This document shows, one piece after another, positions 11,162 to 22,889 of a stretch of DNA of 64,000 bases; the stretch's first letter is position 1; the number at the start of each line of letters is the position of its first letter. The notes below the pieces were generated by a model. The model searched no databases, had not been told where the DNA came from, and worked only from the letters and a program-made list of their open reading frames with translations. This stretch comes from Heloderma charlesbogerti (Eukaryota > Chordata > Lepidosauria > Squamata > Helodermatidae): NCBI GenBank assembly GCA_026122225.1, contig JANEZZ010001953.1, forward strand, positions 558,001-622,000, read 5' to 3'. The translations under genes and the position numbers were made by a program.

Positions 11162-11276
11162 TTAAGGTGTTTTTGGTGAAAAAACTAGGGTCATAGGCTA
11201 TCAAATAGAGGCTACCTCATTTATTCACTCCAGATGGTAGCAACTTTCCTATTTTTAGACCCCTGGCCCATGGGCT

Positions 11277-12139
11277 AAGCATGTGGCTTGGCCCTAAAAC
11301 AAAACCATGATGACAACAGTCTGAACCTCATGAAATATATCTACTTTGGTACTAACTGTGTTAACAAACCAGAATGGTTCAGACATAATCCCAAACCATG
11401 AGCCTCACTGGAAGCTCAAGCTCATGTGTGCCTCCTCCATCCCTTGCATAGTGATTCCCCTCCTGGTTTGTGGCAAATTATAGTTTGCAGTTCTCCAATC
11501 CTACTTTGCAGGGCAATAATCAAACCGCAGCTTGCCAGTTCAGAGAAAATGGCAAACAATGAATTGCCTCAATTCAGGTAAGGAGGCAGGGAAGTGCCAA
11601 ATGCAGGGGGAAAAGGGAGTGCACGGGCCCAAGAGCAAGGCCATGCTCATGTACTTAACATGAAGATGAAACCAGGGTTTGGCATTACATCTGAGCCAAC
11701 GCAGCACGTCTCACTGTTTTCAAATATCTCGGTATTCTTCTTCTGCCATTTGTCACCCAGAACTCTTTTTATGTGACTGTATTTCCCTTCACCAAAAAAC
11801 GCTGCATTTCAAAGAGTCTTTTCAGTGGAGATTGGAAGCTGCACATAGCTCAGTCCCAGGCATCTGCAGTGAAAAGGATCAGGAAGCAGGTGATGCGATG
11901 AACTTCTGCTTGAGACCTGAAGAGCTGCTGCTAGTTAGAGTAGACGAAGGGTAAGCCACCTGGTGACTTCTAAATGATTTGGACTACACCTTCCATCAAC
12001 CCCAAAATGTCTGGAGGGCACCAGATTGCCTATTCCAGACAACACTGGGTTACATGGACAAATAATCTGATCTTGGGTTGCCTGGTCTGGAACATCCCAG
12101 GCCCTGAGATTTCAGGGCCCAAACCTGAGACCTAGGAAT
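11277..12139. other. Mostly unassigned; one MITE-like fragment
   Basis: No gene recognised. Around 11985-12045 there is a fragment with GACTACACCTTCCATCA and TCTGGAGGGCACCAG, resembling one end of the hAT MITE seen intact at 37339-37477. Confidence 0.4.
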
Positions 12140-12235
12140 GGCCCTGATGATGTCATGGGGGCAGCCACCAGTGATGTCATGGGGCAGGCCCCGGTGATGT
12201 CACAGGGGTCGGTCCCTGGTGATGGCATTAAGCCT
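12140..12235. repeat. Short minisatellite, TGATGTCATGGGG unit
   Basis: About four imperfect tandem units of roughly 24-30 bases, each starting TGATG(T/G)(C)A and followed by a GGC-CC-rich half. No coding meaning seen. Confidence 0.6.
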
Positions 12236-13610
12236 GATACATTAAGCATCAACCACAGTTGCTCAGAGCATGCAATCCAAATAAAAAACATAAAGTCTAA
12301 CAAATGAGAAAATATTTCTCTGGTTGGAAATTAAGATAGAAATCTCAGCTAAAAGGGGATGTTTGCAGGTCCAGCTAAAATGCGGGGATCATTCTTTTTC
12401 ATCTGTTTACAAAGCCTGCGTAGGGAACATTTAATCTAGCCTATTTGCTTCTGGCTTCTGAGGGTTTAAGTGATCTCAGTCACCAGAAGGCCATTGTAGG
12501 AAGAGGGGAGCCTAAACCCCCTAGAACTCAATGGGACTTACTTCTGAGTAGGTAAGGTTAGAATTCTGCTGTTGTTGGTAAGGCCTGACTAGTGGCAATT
12601 ATCCATAGTCCACTGAGGCTTCTTGTGTTGATCATTCGCTATTCAAAGAAATCCAACTATTCTTTTCACAGGATACCTCAATTCAGACTGTAATATAGCT
12701 AGCTACACTGCAACATTGTGTCCAACTGTATCAGTAAGGAAACCCAGCCTAAACACATTTGTTACACATATGTAGCAATCACAACAGAAATTGTAGGATA
12801 TTTGCCCACATACTACATCCTAGAGCATTGGGATTTTTACATTTTACACCCAGTCATGTGAAATGCTGTTCTTCTGCTGACATCTGCACAGTGGTACCTG
12901 TGTGATGCTGAGATGAGTCCATAGCGAGCTGCTCCTTTCTGGGTTTTTTGCATCCTTTCTGTTGACAGCACAATCACAAGTACAAACTTAGTTCTAGCAT
13001 TAAGGTAAAGGTAGGAAAAGGGGAGAGAGAAGGAGAACCAACAGGTCCAGGGGAACAGAATTCATTTTTTTCCTTTACAAACGCGTCTCTTAAAAACAAA
13101 AGTGGGTTACATCACCATCAAAGAAATCAGATACTGAGATTTCAGCAGGCATTATGACACACTTCCAAAGGCATCTTTACAGCCAGAATGGCTAGAACCT
13201 TTTTTTAAAAGAAAAGCTCAGATTCTCAGTTGGCTGAACTCTGGGCCGAGCAGTATCTCATTCTGCACTTCTCGCTATAACAGAAACAGGTCAGATCACC
13301 AGTCCAATTGCTCATCCCCACCAGAGTAAAGCAGGAGAACTTAGATAAGTGTGGACTTACCAACTTCCCATTGATTTACTGTGTCTACGTAGTTGGGAGG
13401 AGTAACTGGATTTAGGCCATTATCTCCCTTTCAAAACAGAAGCAAATAATAGAATAAGGATGTTTTCCCAATGTACAGATAGCATCACTACCAGAGCAGT
13501 AATGAGCAGGGTGCTATACCTGTTTTTAGCAATTCAGCTGCTATTATGGGGTAAGGAATTGTGTAGATTTTAAATACTATTGACACTGACACAACAGGCA
13601 ACAAATATCC
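12236..13610. other. No gene; scattered old repeat scraps
   Basis: A fragment with CAATGGGACTTACTTCTGAGTAGG (quoted in part: TGGGACTTACTTCTGAGTA) at about 12530-12555 belongs to the old TGCAATCC hairpin family. The rest is unassigned. Confidence 0.4.
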
Positions 13611-13613
13611 TTG

Positions 13614-13690
13614 CTATGTCTGTTTACTCAGAAGGAAGTCCCACTGAATTCAATGGGTTTACTCCCATGTAAGTGTGTGCAGCATTGCAG
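13614..13690. repeat. Old TGCAATCCTA/ACTCAGAAGTAAG hairpin repeat, fragment
   Basis: Shows the blocks TACTCAGAAGGAAGTCCCA and GGGTTTACTCCCATGTAAG followed by GCATTGCAGCC. This is the same layout as the better copies at 55320-55525. Confidence 0.55.
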
Positions 13691-14300
13691 CCTTCATCTT
13701 ACTTCTCATCCCTGGTATGTATGTGTAAAGTAAAAATGCAGAACCATCTGTTTCCAGCAGTGTCAACCACATGCCTGGATATTTCCTCCCCATTGTTTAT
13801 TTATTGTATATTTATTATTATTTTATATGCCACCTTTCCACCAAAAGATGGTACTCATTATGGCTGATAATGAAATACAGATTAAAAATGAAATATTAAT
13901 TAAAACAGAACATAAAAGCAAATACATCATAAACAATAAAAAAGCAATAAAAAATAAACAGCAGCCAACCAATTTAAAAAAAACCTTCAGCAACAGACCA
14001 GCTTATATGGCAAAGGCCTGAATTAAAGCATATTTGCGTGCTGGACAACTTTTCTGTTTCTCCACTTCTATCAACGTGGGGCCTAACTAAACATCACATG
14101 CAAAGGTGGATGATAAAAACCCTTTTTATTATGTCTAATTTTTACAAGCTTGCAAAGGGAAATGGTATCTATCAAAAGACTATTGCCACATATTATTCTG
14201 CATTTCAAGGGAGCTAGCAAACAACTGCATTTAAGCTGCAATCTTATACACACTTCCTTGTGTATAATCGACTCATTGGGGCTTACTTCTGAATAGACAT

Positions 14301-15480
14301 GTAAAGCACAGATTAGAAGCCGAGCAAAAAAGTTCTAGTACCTTCTCTCAGTCTACCACTTCATTCTGCCCAGTAGCTCCATACGGTAGGGAGTTTTTAA
14401 ATTATTACTGTTATTATTATTTGAGGTGGTGCTGTGCTGCCTGTGCAAAAACGGCTGTACCACATTCTCCACCCCCCCCTGTCCTTCTCCCAAAAGTGAT
14501 CTATCTCGCCCACTGATCTGAGAAATCCAGCCTTCCTGCTTCCTAGCTCACTTTTACCTCACCTTCTCCTCCTCCACCACCCATTGCCGAGTGGACTCTT
14601 CCCAGCTTGCCTGCAGCCACTGCCTATGAAACTCTCCTGCCTCCCTCAGAAACTGGCTCTGGAGGCCACCATCTTTGCTCGGGCAGGGAAGCCGTACTCG
14701 GTGCAATCGCAGCTGCCAGTGTCCAGCGTGTCACGGGACAAGCTCAGCTGATTTGATCAGCGAGTGGGCAGGCAGGAGTAAGCCCCCCAAACAAGTAAGG
14801 GAGTGGCTAGCCAAATGGGTAGAATAGGCAGGAGGGTGGCCGGCAGCTCCAAGGGGGCAGAATAAAAGCAGGGCCAACAGCTGGCACACTCACTCCCTCT
14901 CTTGCTGGTTCGCCATCAGCTGGCCGGAGAACAGTGTAAAATAAAGGAGAGGGGAACCCCCCGCAGCTGGTGGAGAGTTCTCCCTCGGAGATTCCCCCGC
15001 CAGGCCCGATTCCAGGTGAGGCCCGAAGACCTGGCAACCTTAGTCTGGTCTTGTACAGGTCAGCTTCCTATGATTACCAGAGGACGATGACATTCAAAGC
15101 CACACACTTAACCAGAAGACATAGGAGTGCAAAAATAAGCTGACTGATTTATCTCTGCTTGATAATTACTTTCTCAACTTCCCCATTTTCCAAGAAGTGG
15201 AATATTTGCTAATTTTCCTTCCACGAATGAGTCTTGCTCAGTTATTAAAACAACAGCAACAACACAGACACTGTGGGTTGGGGAGAGACATTTCCCTATT
15301 TCCCAATAATGCTTACGTTATCACAGTGCTAAATGTTATATGGTCATGGCAGTTCTACAGAACTAAAAGTATATGCATTTTTAAAGAAAATATACATTTT
15401 GTTCTGTTTAATTGTGCACCAATTTGTATACCTTGGTAGAAGGGTGGCACAGAAATATGTAGTCATTGTTTTGATTGGTT
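14301..15480. other. GC-rich unassigned stretch, possibly LTR-like
   Basis: Between about 14690 and 15050 the sequence is GC-rich and includes two AATAAA-type signals (about 14861 and 14939) with TG- and CA-bordered segments. This could be part of a solo LTR, but no flanking duplication or second LTR was found. No ORF with a recognisable domain. Confidence 0.25.
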
Positions 15481-15483
15481 TAA

Positions 15484-15615
15484 GGTGCAATCCTACGCAT
15501 GTTTAGACAGAGAAAAGGCCTATAACTCCCAGCATTCCCCACCCAGCAAGGCTGGCTGGGGAATGCTGGGAGTTGTAGGCCTTTTCTCTGTCTAAACACA
15601 CGTAGGATTGCACCC
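15484..15615. mobile_element. Hairpin MITE, GGGTGCAATCCTA family, copy 2
   Basis: Near-perfect hairpin: GGTGCAATCCTACGCATG and its complement at the ends, and CCCAGCATTCCCC with GGGGAATGCTGGG near the loop. Flanked by TAA (15481-15483 and 15616-15618). Confidence 0.88.
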
Positions 15616-15856
15616 TAAAGCATTCATCGTTAATTGGTGGAAGGCAGTTTTAATTGATGGGTCAATAAGTGAAGGGAGACTTATTTGTTTTTATGTCAGG
15701 TTAGTTTGGTGCCGGAAAACAGGAAAAAAAAAAAATGAAAGAGGCCATCCATTTAAATAATGAACAGTAACTTTTGCTAAACCATAAGTTATCTTACATT
15801 TTCATCGATATCTCAAAAAGGAACCTACATTGAGGTTTGGATTATAGTCAGTCTAA

Positions 15857-16265
15857 GGGAGCAATCCTATAGCCACTAGACATCCATAGGATTTTTCAGT
15901 TTCTGGGCACCGGAGCCAGGGCTCTGAATGCGGTTCCCAGAAACTGCACTCCTGCCCCCTCCCCAGGCCCCTCATAGCCGGCGCAGTTCTCTCCACGCCA
16001 GCTATGTCTCTGCACTCAGAAATGGAGTGTGGGGACAGGGAAAAGAGGATGGTCCCAGGAAGAGCAGGGAGGGGAGGAGACTGCAGAAGCCACGTTATGC
16101 AGCCTCCTTCCATTCCCCTCCCCAAAGCCACGACTGGCCATCTATCCAAAAATGCAGGGTGGCCAGAGCATGGAGGTGAGGATTGCCTTCATGTTATGGC
16201 CACCCTGCATTGGATACTTGGCAGCCTCCAACTTTGGAGGTTGCAGACTACTCAACAGGATTGCA
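15857..16265. mobile_element. Larger hairpin element with GGGAGCAATCCTA ends (copy)
   Basis: Left end GGGAGCAATCCTATAGCC, right end CAGGATTGCATCC. It has internal GC-rich inverted segments and a CTGCATT block as in the copies at 34757, 54491 and 56214. No coding capacity. Confidence 0.5.
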
Positions 16266-16549
16266 TCCAAATTCAAATAAATTTTCATAATTGGTTAAAA
16301 AGCAGATTACTGACAAATCAAAAATCTTTAATTGCTTGAGAGCCCAAAATAATAAGCAACAATAACCATTGAAACACAATTGGTTGGCACTCACATGGAG
16401 ACACCATTGCTACAGATTTCGGCAGTAACCCAAACGAGAACATTGTCCCCTCCGTGAATCACAGACACTTTTCAGGGCTCTGTTAACTATGAACCCACCA
16501 AACTAGTATCTCCTCCAAATGATACACCCGAGTTTTGTGCCAGGTTTGT

Positions 16550-17005
16550 GCTCTTTTGTGCCACAAATCCCAAGTTTTGTGCTGCCACCAAAAGCATGAA
16601 AATGACAAACGCTTGGTGTGGCATGGTGAATACTAAAAAATCTGCATTCTCATATCACCTCTGGACCTTTACAAATCCCAAGTTGTAATGTGGGTTATAA
16701 CCCAAGAAAACTCATGGTAATTTATTAAAATACCTGAACAACTAAAACAGTTATTTTGAAAGATGAAATTCTTCCCTTATTCATGAGAGAGAAAGCCCCA
16801 TTGAACTCAGCAAGCCTTTGATCCATCAGTACACAGTTGTGGGTGGTGGCACAAATCTGCACAAAACTAGCACAAAACCTTGGCATACGTTCAGAAGCAA
16901 TAGGAGAATGTGGATTTTTTGTCTTCACCAGGCCCTGTCTAAAGGTCATTTTCACACTTTTGGTGGAGGCACAAAATTTGAGATTTGTAGCACAAAACGT
17001 TGACA
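16550..17005. mobile_element. Fold-back repeat with CACAAA-rich arms
   Basis: The block GTGCCACAAATCCCAAGTTT with CCACCAAAAGCATGAAAATGAC near 16555-16610 is inverted near 16942-17000 (GTCATTTTCACACTTTTGGTGG then TTTGTAGCACAAAAC; quoted in part). Class unknown. Confidence 0.5.
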
Positions 17006-17110
17006 TAGGTTCAGAAATTCAGGTGTTCCCATGGTGAAGTTTAGTAGGAAATATTCATTGTAAGAATTTCTGCAGACATTTTTATAACCCCCTGAAGAAG
17101 GCCCTAAAAT

Positions 17111-17966
17111 TAGGGATGGCAGAGAATTCCGCCACGGATTCCAGTGAAGCTGGATTCTAAAGAATCCGTGGTGGAATGGCCTCCTGCCCCCCCCCGGCAC
17201 TTATCTGGGGCAACTTACCCGGCACTTACCTGGATGGCACTTACCTGGGGCAGATGTGGCAGATTTGGCGGCGGCGGCAGTGGTTCCGGCGGCGGCGGCA
17301 GCGGCTCCAGCGGCTAGTCTCCTGGCCGGCCACAGCCAGGCTGCTGCGGCCGCCATTGCCGTCCTTGCAGCTGTGATAGGCTACACAAGAATTTATGTAG
17401 CCTATCACAGCTAACCCCCCCCCCCCAAACCAGCGTACGCAAATGGCGGCGGCTACGGCAGCCGCCATTTATGTTCCCTATTTTTCACCATTCTAGCCTA
17501 CGTAAATATTTACGTAGGCTATTACGGTGAAAAAAAGGGGAACATAAATAGCGTAGTGGGCTGCTGTAGCGTAGTGGGTTGCCGCTAGAACGGCGAAAAA
17601 TAGGGAACGCAAATGGCGGCCGCCATAGCCACCGCCATTTGCGTACGCTGGGGTTTTTTGCGGGGGGGGGAGCTTAGCCATGATAGGCCACATAAATTCT
17701 TACATAACCTATCATGGCAGCCTGGCTGGACGCTACGGCGGCCGCCATTTGCGTCCGCACCAGCCTGTCCGCGGCCGGAAATCCGGCTGCGGATGGCCTT
17801 GGCTGGCTGCTCCACGGAGCCACCGCAGAGTGGAGCCAGCCGGGCAGGATTCCGGGGGGGAGGACCGGATTGCCTCTCCCCCGTTGAGGATTCCGGGGGG
17901 AAGAACAGAGTGCCTCCCCCCCACCGCAAATCACATCCGCGAACAGGTGATTTTCGTACATCCCTA
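17111..17966 (+). mobile_element. Palindrome-rich hAT-type element, copy 4
   Basis: Begins TAGGGATGGCAGAGAATTCC and ends GTACATCCCTA, with exact 8-bp duplications CCTAAAAT (17103-17110 and 17967-17974). The subterminal hairpin differs: a GATTCTAAAGAATC core replaces the one in copies 2 and 3. ACGCAAATGGCGGC palindromes lie at 17437-17475 and 17606-17648, and TACGTA palindromes at 17374-17410 and 17490-17525. No transposase. Confidence 0.9.
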
Positions 17967-18202
17967 CCTAAAATACAAAAAGACTGAAATGCATTGGGCT
18001 TTTTAACAAATAAAATCTTTGTTTTAGCATCCTGAGACACTTCTCTTCTATTCGTGAGTCTGTTTTGGATGATCTTCCACTTTTGTACTTTGTTTTTTCA
18101 CTCTCATGTAGAGTTTGCAACATTTTAATTGTTACAGAGACAACGGAAACCATGGTTCTTTTCTCCCAGTGAATTGATGTTCTTTCCTCAGACATAATTT
18201 TG

Positions 18203-19489
18203 TTGTTGTTGTTGTTCAGTCGTTCAGTCGTGTCCGACTCTTCGTGACCCCATGGACCATAGCACGCCAGTCCTTCCTGTCCTGCGCTCTCTCCCGGAGC
18301 GTGCTCAAGTTCATCCGTGATGCTATCTAGCCATTTCATCCTCTGCCGTCCCCTTCTCCTTTTGCCTTCAGTCTTTCCCAGCATCAGGGTCTTTTCCAGC
18401 GAGTTTTCTCTTCGCATTAGGTGGCCAAAATATTGGAGCTTCAGCTTCAGGATCTGTCCTTCCAATGAGCACTCAGGGTTGATTTCCTTTAGGATGGACT
18501 GATTTGACCTCCTTGCAGTCCAGGGGACTCGTAAGAGTCTTCTCCAGCACCACAGTTCGAAAGCATCAATTCTTCGGCGCTCAGCCTTCCTTATAGTCCA
18601 GCTCTCACAGCCATACATTACTACTGGGAAAACCATAGCTTTGATTAGACGGACCTTTGTCGGCAAGGTGATGTCTCTGCTTCTTACTATGCTGTCTAGG
18701 TTGGCCATAGCTTTCCTCCCAAGGAGCAAGCGTCTTTGAATTTCATGGCTACAGTCACCGTCTGCGGTGATCTTGGAGCCCAAGAAAGTAAAATCTGTCA
18801 CTGCTTCCATTTCTTCCCCTTCTATATGCCAGGAAGTGATGGGGCCAGATGCCATGATCTTCGTTTTTTTAATGTTGAGTTTCAAACCAGCTTTTGCACT
18901 CTCCTCTTTCACCCTCAACAAGAGGCTCTTGAGATCCTCTTCGCTTTCTGCCATTAGGGTGGTATCGTCTGCATATCGGAGGTTGTTGATAATTCTCCCA
19001 GCAATCTTAATTCCGACCTCTGATTCATCCAACCCGGCATTTCTCATGATGTACTCTGCATATAAGTTAAATAAGCAGGGTGACAATATGCAGCCTTGTC
19101 GTACTCCTTTCCCAATTTTGAACCAATCGGTTGTTCCATGTCTGGTTCTTACTGTTGCTTCTTGACCCTCGTACAGGTTTCTCAGGAGACAGGTAAGGTG
19201 GTCTGGTACTCCCATCACTTTAAGAATTTGCCACAGTTTGTTGTGATCCACACAATCAAAGGCTTTAGCGTAGTCAATGAAGCAGAAATAGACGTTTTTC
19301 TGGAATTCTCTTGCTTTCTCCATGATGCAGCGAATGTTGGCGATTTGATCTCTAGTTCCTCTGCCTCTTCGAAACCCAGCTTGTACTTCCGGTAGTTCTC
19401 GGTTCGCATACTGCTGAAGCCTAGCTTGTAGGATTTTGAGCATCACCTTGCTGGCATGTGAAATGAGCGCAATGGTGCGGTAGTTTGAA
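18203..19489 (-). mobile_element. BovB (RTE) LINE, 5' truncated, open reverse transcriptase frame
   Basis: The minus strand from 19489 carries an uninterrupted frame matching the BovB reverse transcriptase: the SNYRTIALISHASKVM block, then FCFIDYAKAFDCVDH, QGCILSPCLFNLYAEYIM, the catalytic RYADDTTLMAES, and the C-terminal YFGHLMRR and RRRGRQRMKWLD blocks. The 3' end is a short (AAC)n tail. A 13-bp target duplication CAGACATAATTTT flanks it (18190-18202 and 19490-19502). There is no stop at the LINE's own end: the frame passes through the tail (TTERLNNNNN) and closes in flanking DNA at 17968. The endonuclease domain is missing, so this copy cannot move by itself. It looks young because there are no stops or frameshifts. 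Confidence 0.95.
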
Positions 19490-19639
19490 CAGACATAATT
19501 TTACACTCTTGTTAACAGTGGCAAAGCCAAAAGATGTGGGTAGCTTAAACTTGCAACAATACCAGTGGACAACAGCTAGAATGCAGGTGGAAGAAAACCC
19601 ATGCTAAATGTAACTGAATGCAGCTTTGAGCCGATTATC

Positions 19640-20945
19640 AAGTCTATTTTATGGTGGCGACAGTTCATTGCACCTTCATAGGGTCACCCAGTAGAGCTTT
19701 TCCAGTTGGTAAAGGGCCTTGTGCAATTTGGCCTGGAGAGATAATTGTTCCCACCCTCAGTAGCACGCTGTAACAAGTTTGCACAACACTTTGAAGGTAA
19801 AGTTGCTCACATCCGTCATGACTTGGATTCCATAGTTAGTGCAATCTCAATAGTGGAAGTGTCCAGAACCCCATCTAGTCCAGTTGTCTTGGATGAGTTT
19901 CAGTTGCTGAGGCATGAGGATGTGGACAGGGTCCTTGGTCACATCTGGCCAACCACTTGTACACTTGGCTTATTACATCTAGTAGGGAGGGGATGACTGG
20001 CTGGGTCCAGGAGGTTGTAAATTTGTCTTTCAGAGAGTGGGGTGGTACCAGCCACTTTAAAAGAAAGAGGCAGTAATTGGGAGACTCCTTAAGAAACCTA
20101 ACCTGGACCCAAAAGATGAAACAATTATAGGGTTGCTAACATCCTATTCCTGGGCAAGATGCTCAAGTGAATGGATGCTGATCAACTCTAGGCTGTCTTG
20201 GATTAAACTCGTTTTTACCTCCATTTCAATCTGTTTTCAGGCCTGGATTTGGAATGAAAACTGCCTTGGTCACCCTGTGAGATTACCTGTGCCAGGAAAA
20301 TGACAGGGGGAGTGCAAGCCTGTTGGTTCTTTTGGACTGGGAGAGGTTATCTTGGGATGTGGGCTGAAGTGTCACCAATATGCAGGAGACACCCAGCTCT
20401 GCCTCTCCTTTTCATCAAATAAAGGTGAGGTAATTGATGTTCTCAACCAGTGTTTGGGGAGGGCAATGGACTAGATGATGGCCAATAAACTGAGACTCAG
20501 TCCAGACATACTTGTTGTGCGTGGTTCATCTGTCCATTTAAGTGTCATTCAGTTTTCTCTGGAGGGGGTTACAGTCCCCCTAGAGAAGCAGGCTCAGAAG
20601 AAGGAATGTCTCCTCCCATACTTACCTACCCAGACATTAAGATCATCCCTCCTCCAGGTGCCCCCGCCAAACGGAGCAAGGCAAGTGGCTACAAGAATGA
20701 GGGCCTTTTCAGCGGGGGCACCCCATTTGTGGAATGCTCTCCCCAGAGAGGCTCACCTCGCACCTATGTTATGGTCTTTCCAGCACCAAGATCTTTTTAT
20801 TCTTCCAGGCATTTTAAGGACTGCTGTTATATACTGCTGTTTTTATTTTAATATTTGTACTGTAATATTTTAATGTATTGTTCAGCCAGAGAACTCCGGT
20901 TACTGGGTGGTTTAAAAGTACAGACTCTAAACTAATAATAAATTA
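19640..20945 (+). repeat. L2-clade LINE, decayed
   Basis: Frames on the + strand match the L2-type reverse transcriptase: FAQHFEGKVAHIRHDLDS (about 19765-19830), VDRVLGHIWPTT (about 19923-19960), then a decayed catalytic block reading YAGDTQLCLSF instead of YADD (about 20374). GEVIDVLNQCLGRAMD and MMANKLRLSPD follow (to about 20510), and the C-terminal LWNALPREAHLAP block is at 20730-20770. Frameshifts and stops are present; dead. Confidence 0.8.
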
Positions 20946-21969
20946 CAAAAAATAATCTGCATATAAAGTCATTTTATACTTTAACCTACTCATGCACAAA
21001 GCTGATAATATTAAGATGTGGGGCTGCAGATGTAGTATTTTTGTATGGGTCCTGTGTGCAACTACTCACGTGATTGCATGAGAAGTTGCAGACCATATAC
21101 CAGAGTAAGAAAACAAATGGCTTCTAATAGGTCAGTGTTTGTGCAAGAAACTAAAAGCTGATGTACCTTTTCTTGTGTTTGTTAAAAAGTCATGCAGCCA
21201 TGAGGGGGTTAATGCTAACGTAATCTCTTGAGTTAAAATACATTATGTGAGAGTTTTCTGTATTATGTTTAAATGGTCACTGCTGTTGAGTGGCCTTAGA
21301 TGGTAGAATTTTAACATGTTCATATGTAAAGGTTGTATGAAATTTTAAAATATAGGGAAAGGGTGTTATCTGTAACACAGCGTTTCTAATGTAAATGTTA
21401 GTTTAATTTATAATTTATAAATTATTAATTTATATTAATTAATTTATAGCTCCTGAGGAAACCTTCTGAAACACGTCAAGCATAATATTGTTTTCGTGAG
21501 CACCGGAGCTCATCTCCCCCTTTTTCAACATTATTTACAGTGCTCTGTCCCTCTTCACCCCCTCCTCAGACCACATACCAGGCAGGGGGTGGGTTCAGCA
21601 TGTTCTGTGTGATTGTGACAGATCTGGGTTTACACACAAACCATTACCTCTAGTTTGGCCCTCAGACACTATGTAGGAGCTGGACAGAAGATTGTTTGTG
21701 TGAGATGAGTGGAAATCTTAGGGCCATAAGGCTAAAGCAGCCAAGAGTGCTCCTGTAGTTCAGCATTGGTGTTTCCAGACTGCACTTTTCTCTTACAGGT
21801 ACTCCAGTACCTGTAATACAATATACTGTCCCCTTGCTGTAGTAGTCTTGCATCCAGGGGGCATGTGCATTCCACTTCCAGAGAGGAATGAGCGCACACA
21901 GTCGCTTTTCCCTTTCATGGGGTGGTTAACAAGGTCAAATAAGGGTGTGAAACCCTGTAGGACAGTAAG
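20946..21969. other. No recognised gene
   Basis: AT-rich, with a low-complexity TTAATTTATA stretch at 21408-21450. The segment CCTGAGGAAACCTTCTGAAA then CACGTC (21452-21478) resembles a common repeat tail. Nothing else supported. Confidence 0.4.
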
Positions 21970-22052
21970 GCTGCAATCCTATCCAGATAGGAAAACAAGA
22001 TATCCCACAGCTGTCTAGCCGTTGTCTAGCAGCCATAGGATTGCTCCCTCCA
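21970..22052. mobile_element. Short GCTGCAATCCTA/TAGGATTGCTCCC hairpin repeat
   Basis: The ends GGCTGCAATCCTATCC and GCCATAGGATTGCTCCC are inverted. A deleted member of the same group as 34757-35187. Confidence 0.55.
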
Positions 22053-22124
22053 TGACTAAGGCAAAGGCAATTTGGAGGGGAGAAGCAATGGTGAGAAAAA
22101 GGGCAGGAACTCTCCACCTTAAAA

Positions 22125-22310
22125 ACAAAAACCAAAGATAGCCATGCTGGTTCATGAAAAAAAAATCCAGTATCCAAAGTTGGGCAACACTTTTATTAGG
22201 ACCAATCAAAATTCCATAAAAATGTACCAGCTTCCATGTTCTCTGGAACTCTTCATCAGGCTAGGTGGTACAAAAAGCAGGGAATGGGGAAGAAAAAGCC
22301 CCCCAAATAG
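22125..22310. repeat. Unclassified repeat with CTCTGGAACTCTTCATCAG block
   Basis: Contains the block TTAGGACCAATCAAAATTCC followed by TCTGGAACTCTTCATCAGGC and GGTGGTACAAAAAGCAGGG. The same block order occurs at 32105-32310 and, more diverged, at 1915-2190. Class not recognised. Confidence 0.55.
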
Positions 22311-22535
22311 GTCAGATGTTGTGGCTATGAGGTCTGCAGTCTCAGGAGATTTGCATTCTGAGTTTTGTTCAGAATCATTACTTTCTGGGACTGCTGTTAC
22401 GTTTTTTAACAGGGCTTTTTTTACTAGTATATATGTGTAGGGTCGTGTGCTTCTGTCCACAGTGGCAGCATAATAATGTTACTATTGGACCTCATACTGG
22501 GCCTTACTGTGGTCTGACCCTTAAATTGTGAAACG

Positions 22536-22612
22536 CAGGACGCAATCCGATGCATAATGCTGAGAGTTGTAGGGCGTTCTTCTGTCTAAACATGCATAGG
22601 ATTGTACCCTTA
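22536..22612. mobile_element. Hairpin MITE, GGGTGCAATCCTA family, partial
   Basis: The right half is clear (GTCTAAACATGCATAGGATT then GTACCC); the left half is shortened. Confidence 0.6.
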
Positions 22613-22889
22613 AGTACTCAAGCCTCAGCATGCCAATTTCAAAGCAAGTTCTGTTGAAACAGCAGTAACGGGTACCTTCTAATAAGTAAATATATTTGGG
22701 TTGAGTATGTAGGTCTAAAGTGCAAGTACGAAGCATAAACACAAATCCCACAGGTGCAGGAGACAAAATGAATCCCATTCCATCCAACAGGGCAAATCCC
22801 TTTGTGTTTCGAGCAACTGCCTCTTTATTAGGGGGCCTGTACCCATCGCAGTCCTTTCTTAGCCGTCGAGCTGAAAAGGAGCCACTGAC

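Larger units (their letters stand above)
8570..11276. mobile_element. 2.7-kb fold-back element with nested hairpins and an antisense ORF remnant
   Basis: Left arm (8570-9380) and right arm (10560-11276) are inverted copies. GGAGTGAATAAATG near 8619 pairs with CATTTATTCACTCC near 11219, TTTTTAGATGTTACTTA (9066-9082) pairs with its near-complement at 10841-10857, and AAACTAGGTACTTAAAA pairs near 9284 and 10645. The middle has a second inverted repeat: AACTTC-AGG-CATTGTAAG near 10015 and its complement near 10490. Each arm carries a different MITE (8781-8913 left, 11049-11161 right), so the arms existed before those insertions. The element carries a decayed ORF on the minus strand (9686-10440). 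Superfamily unknown. Confidence 0.75.

Noticed and set aside
17968..18202. Extension of the BovB protein into flanking sequence as a real coding region
   Set aside because: It lies beyond the target-site duplication and poly-AAC tail; the frame is open only by chance.
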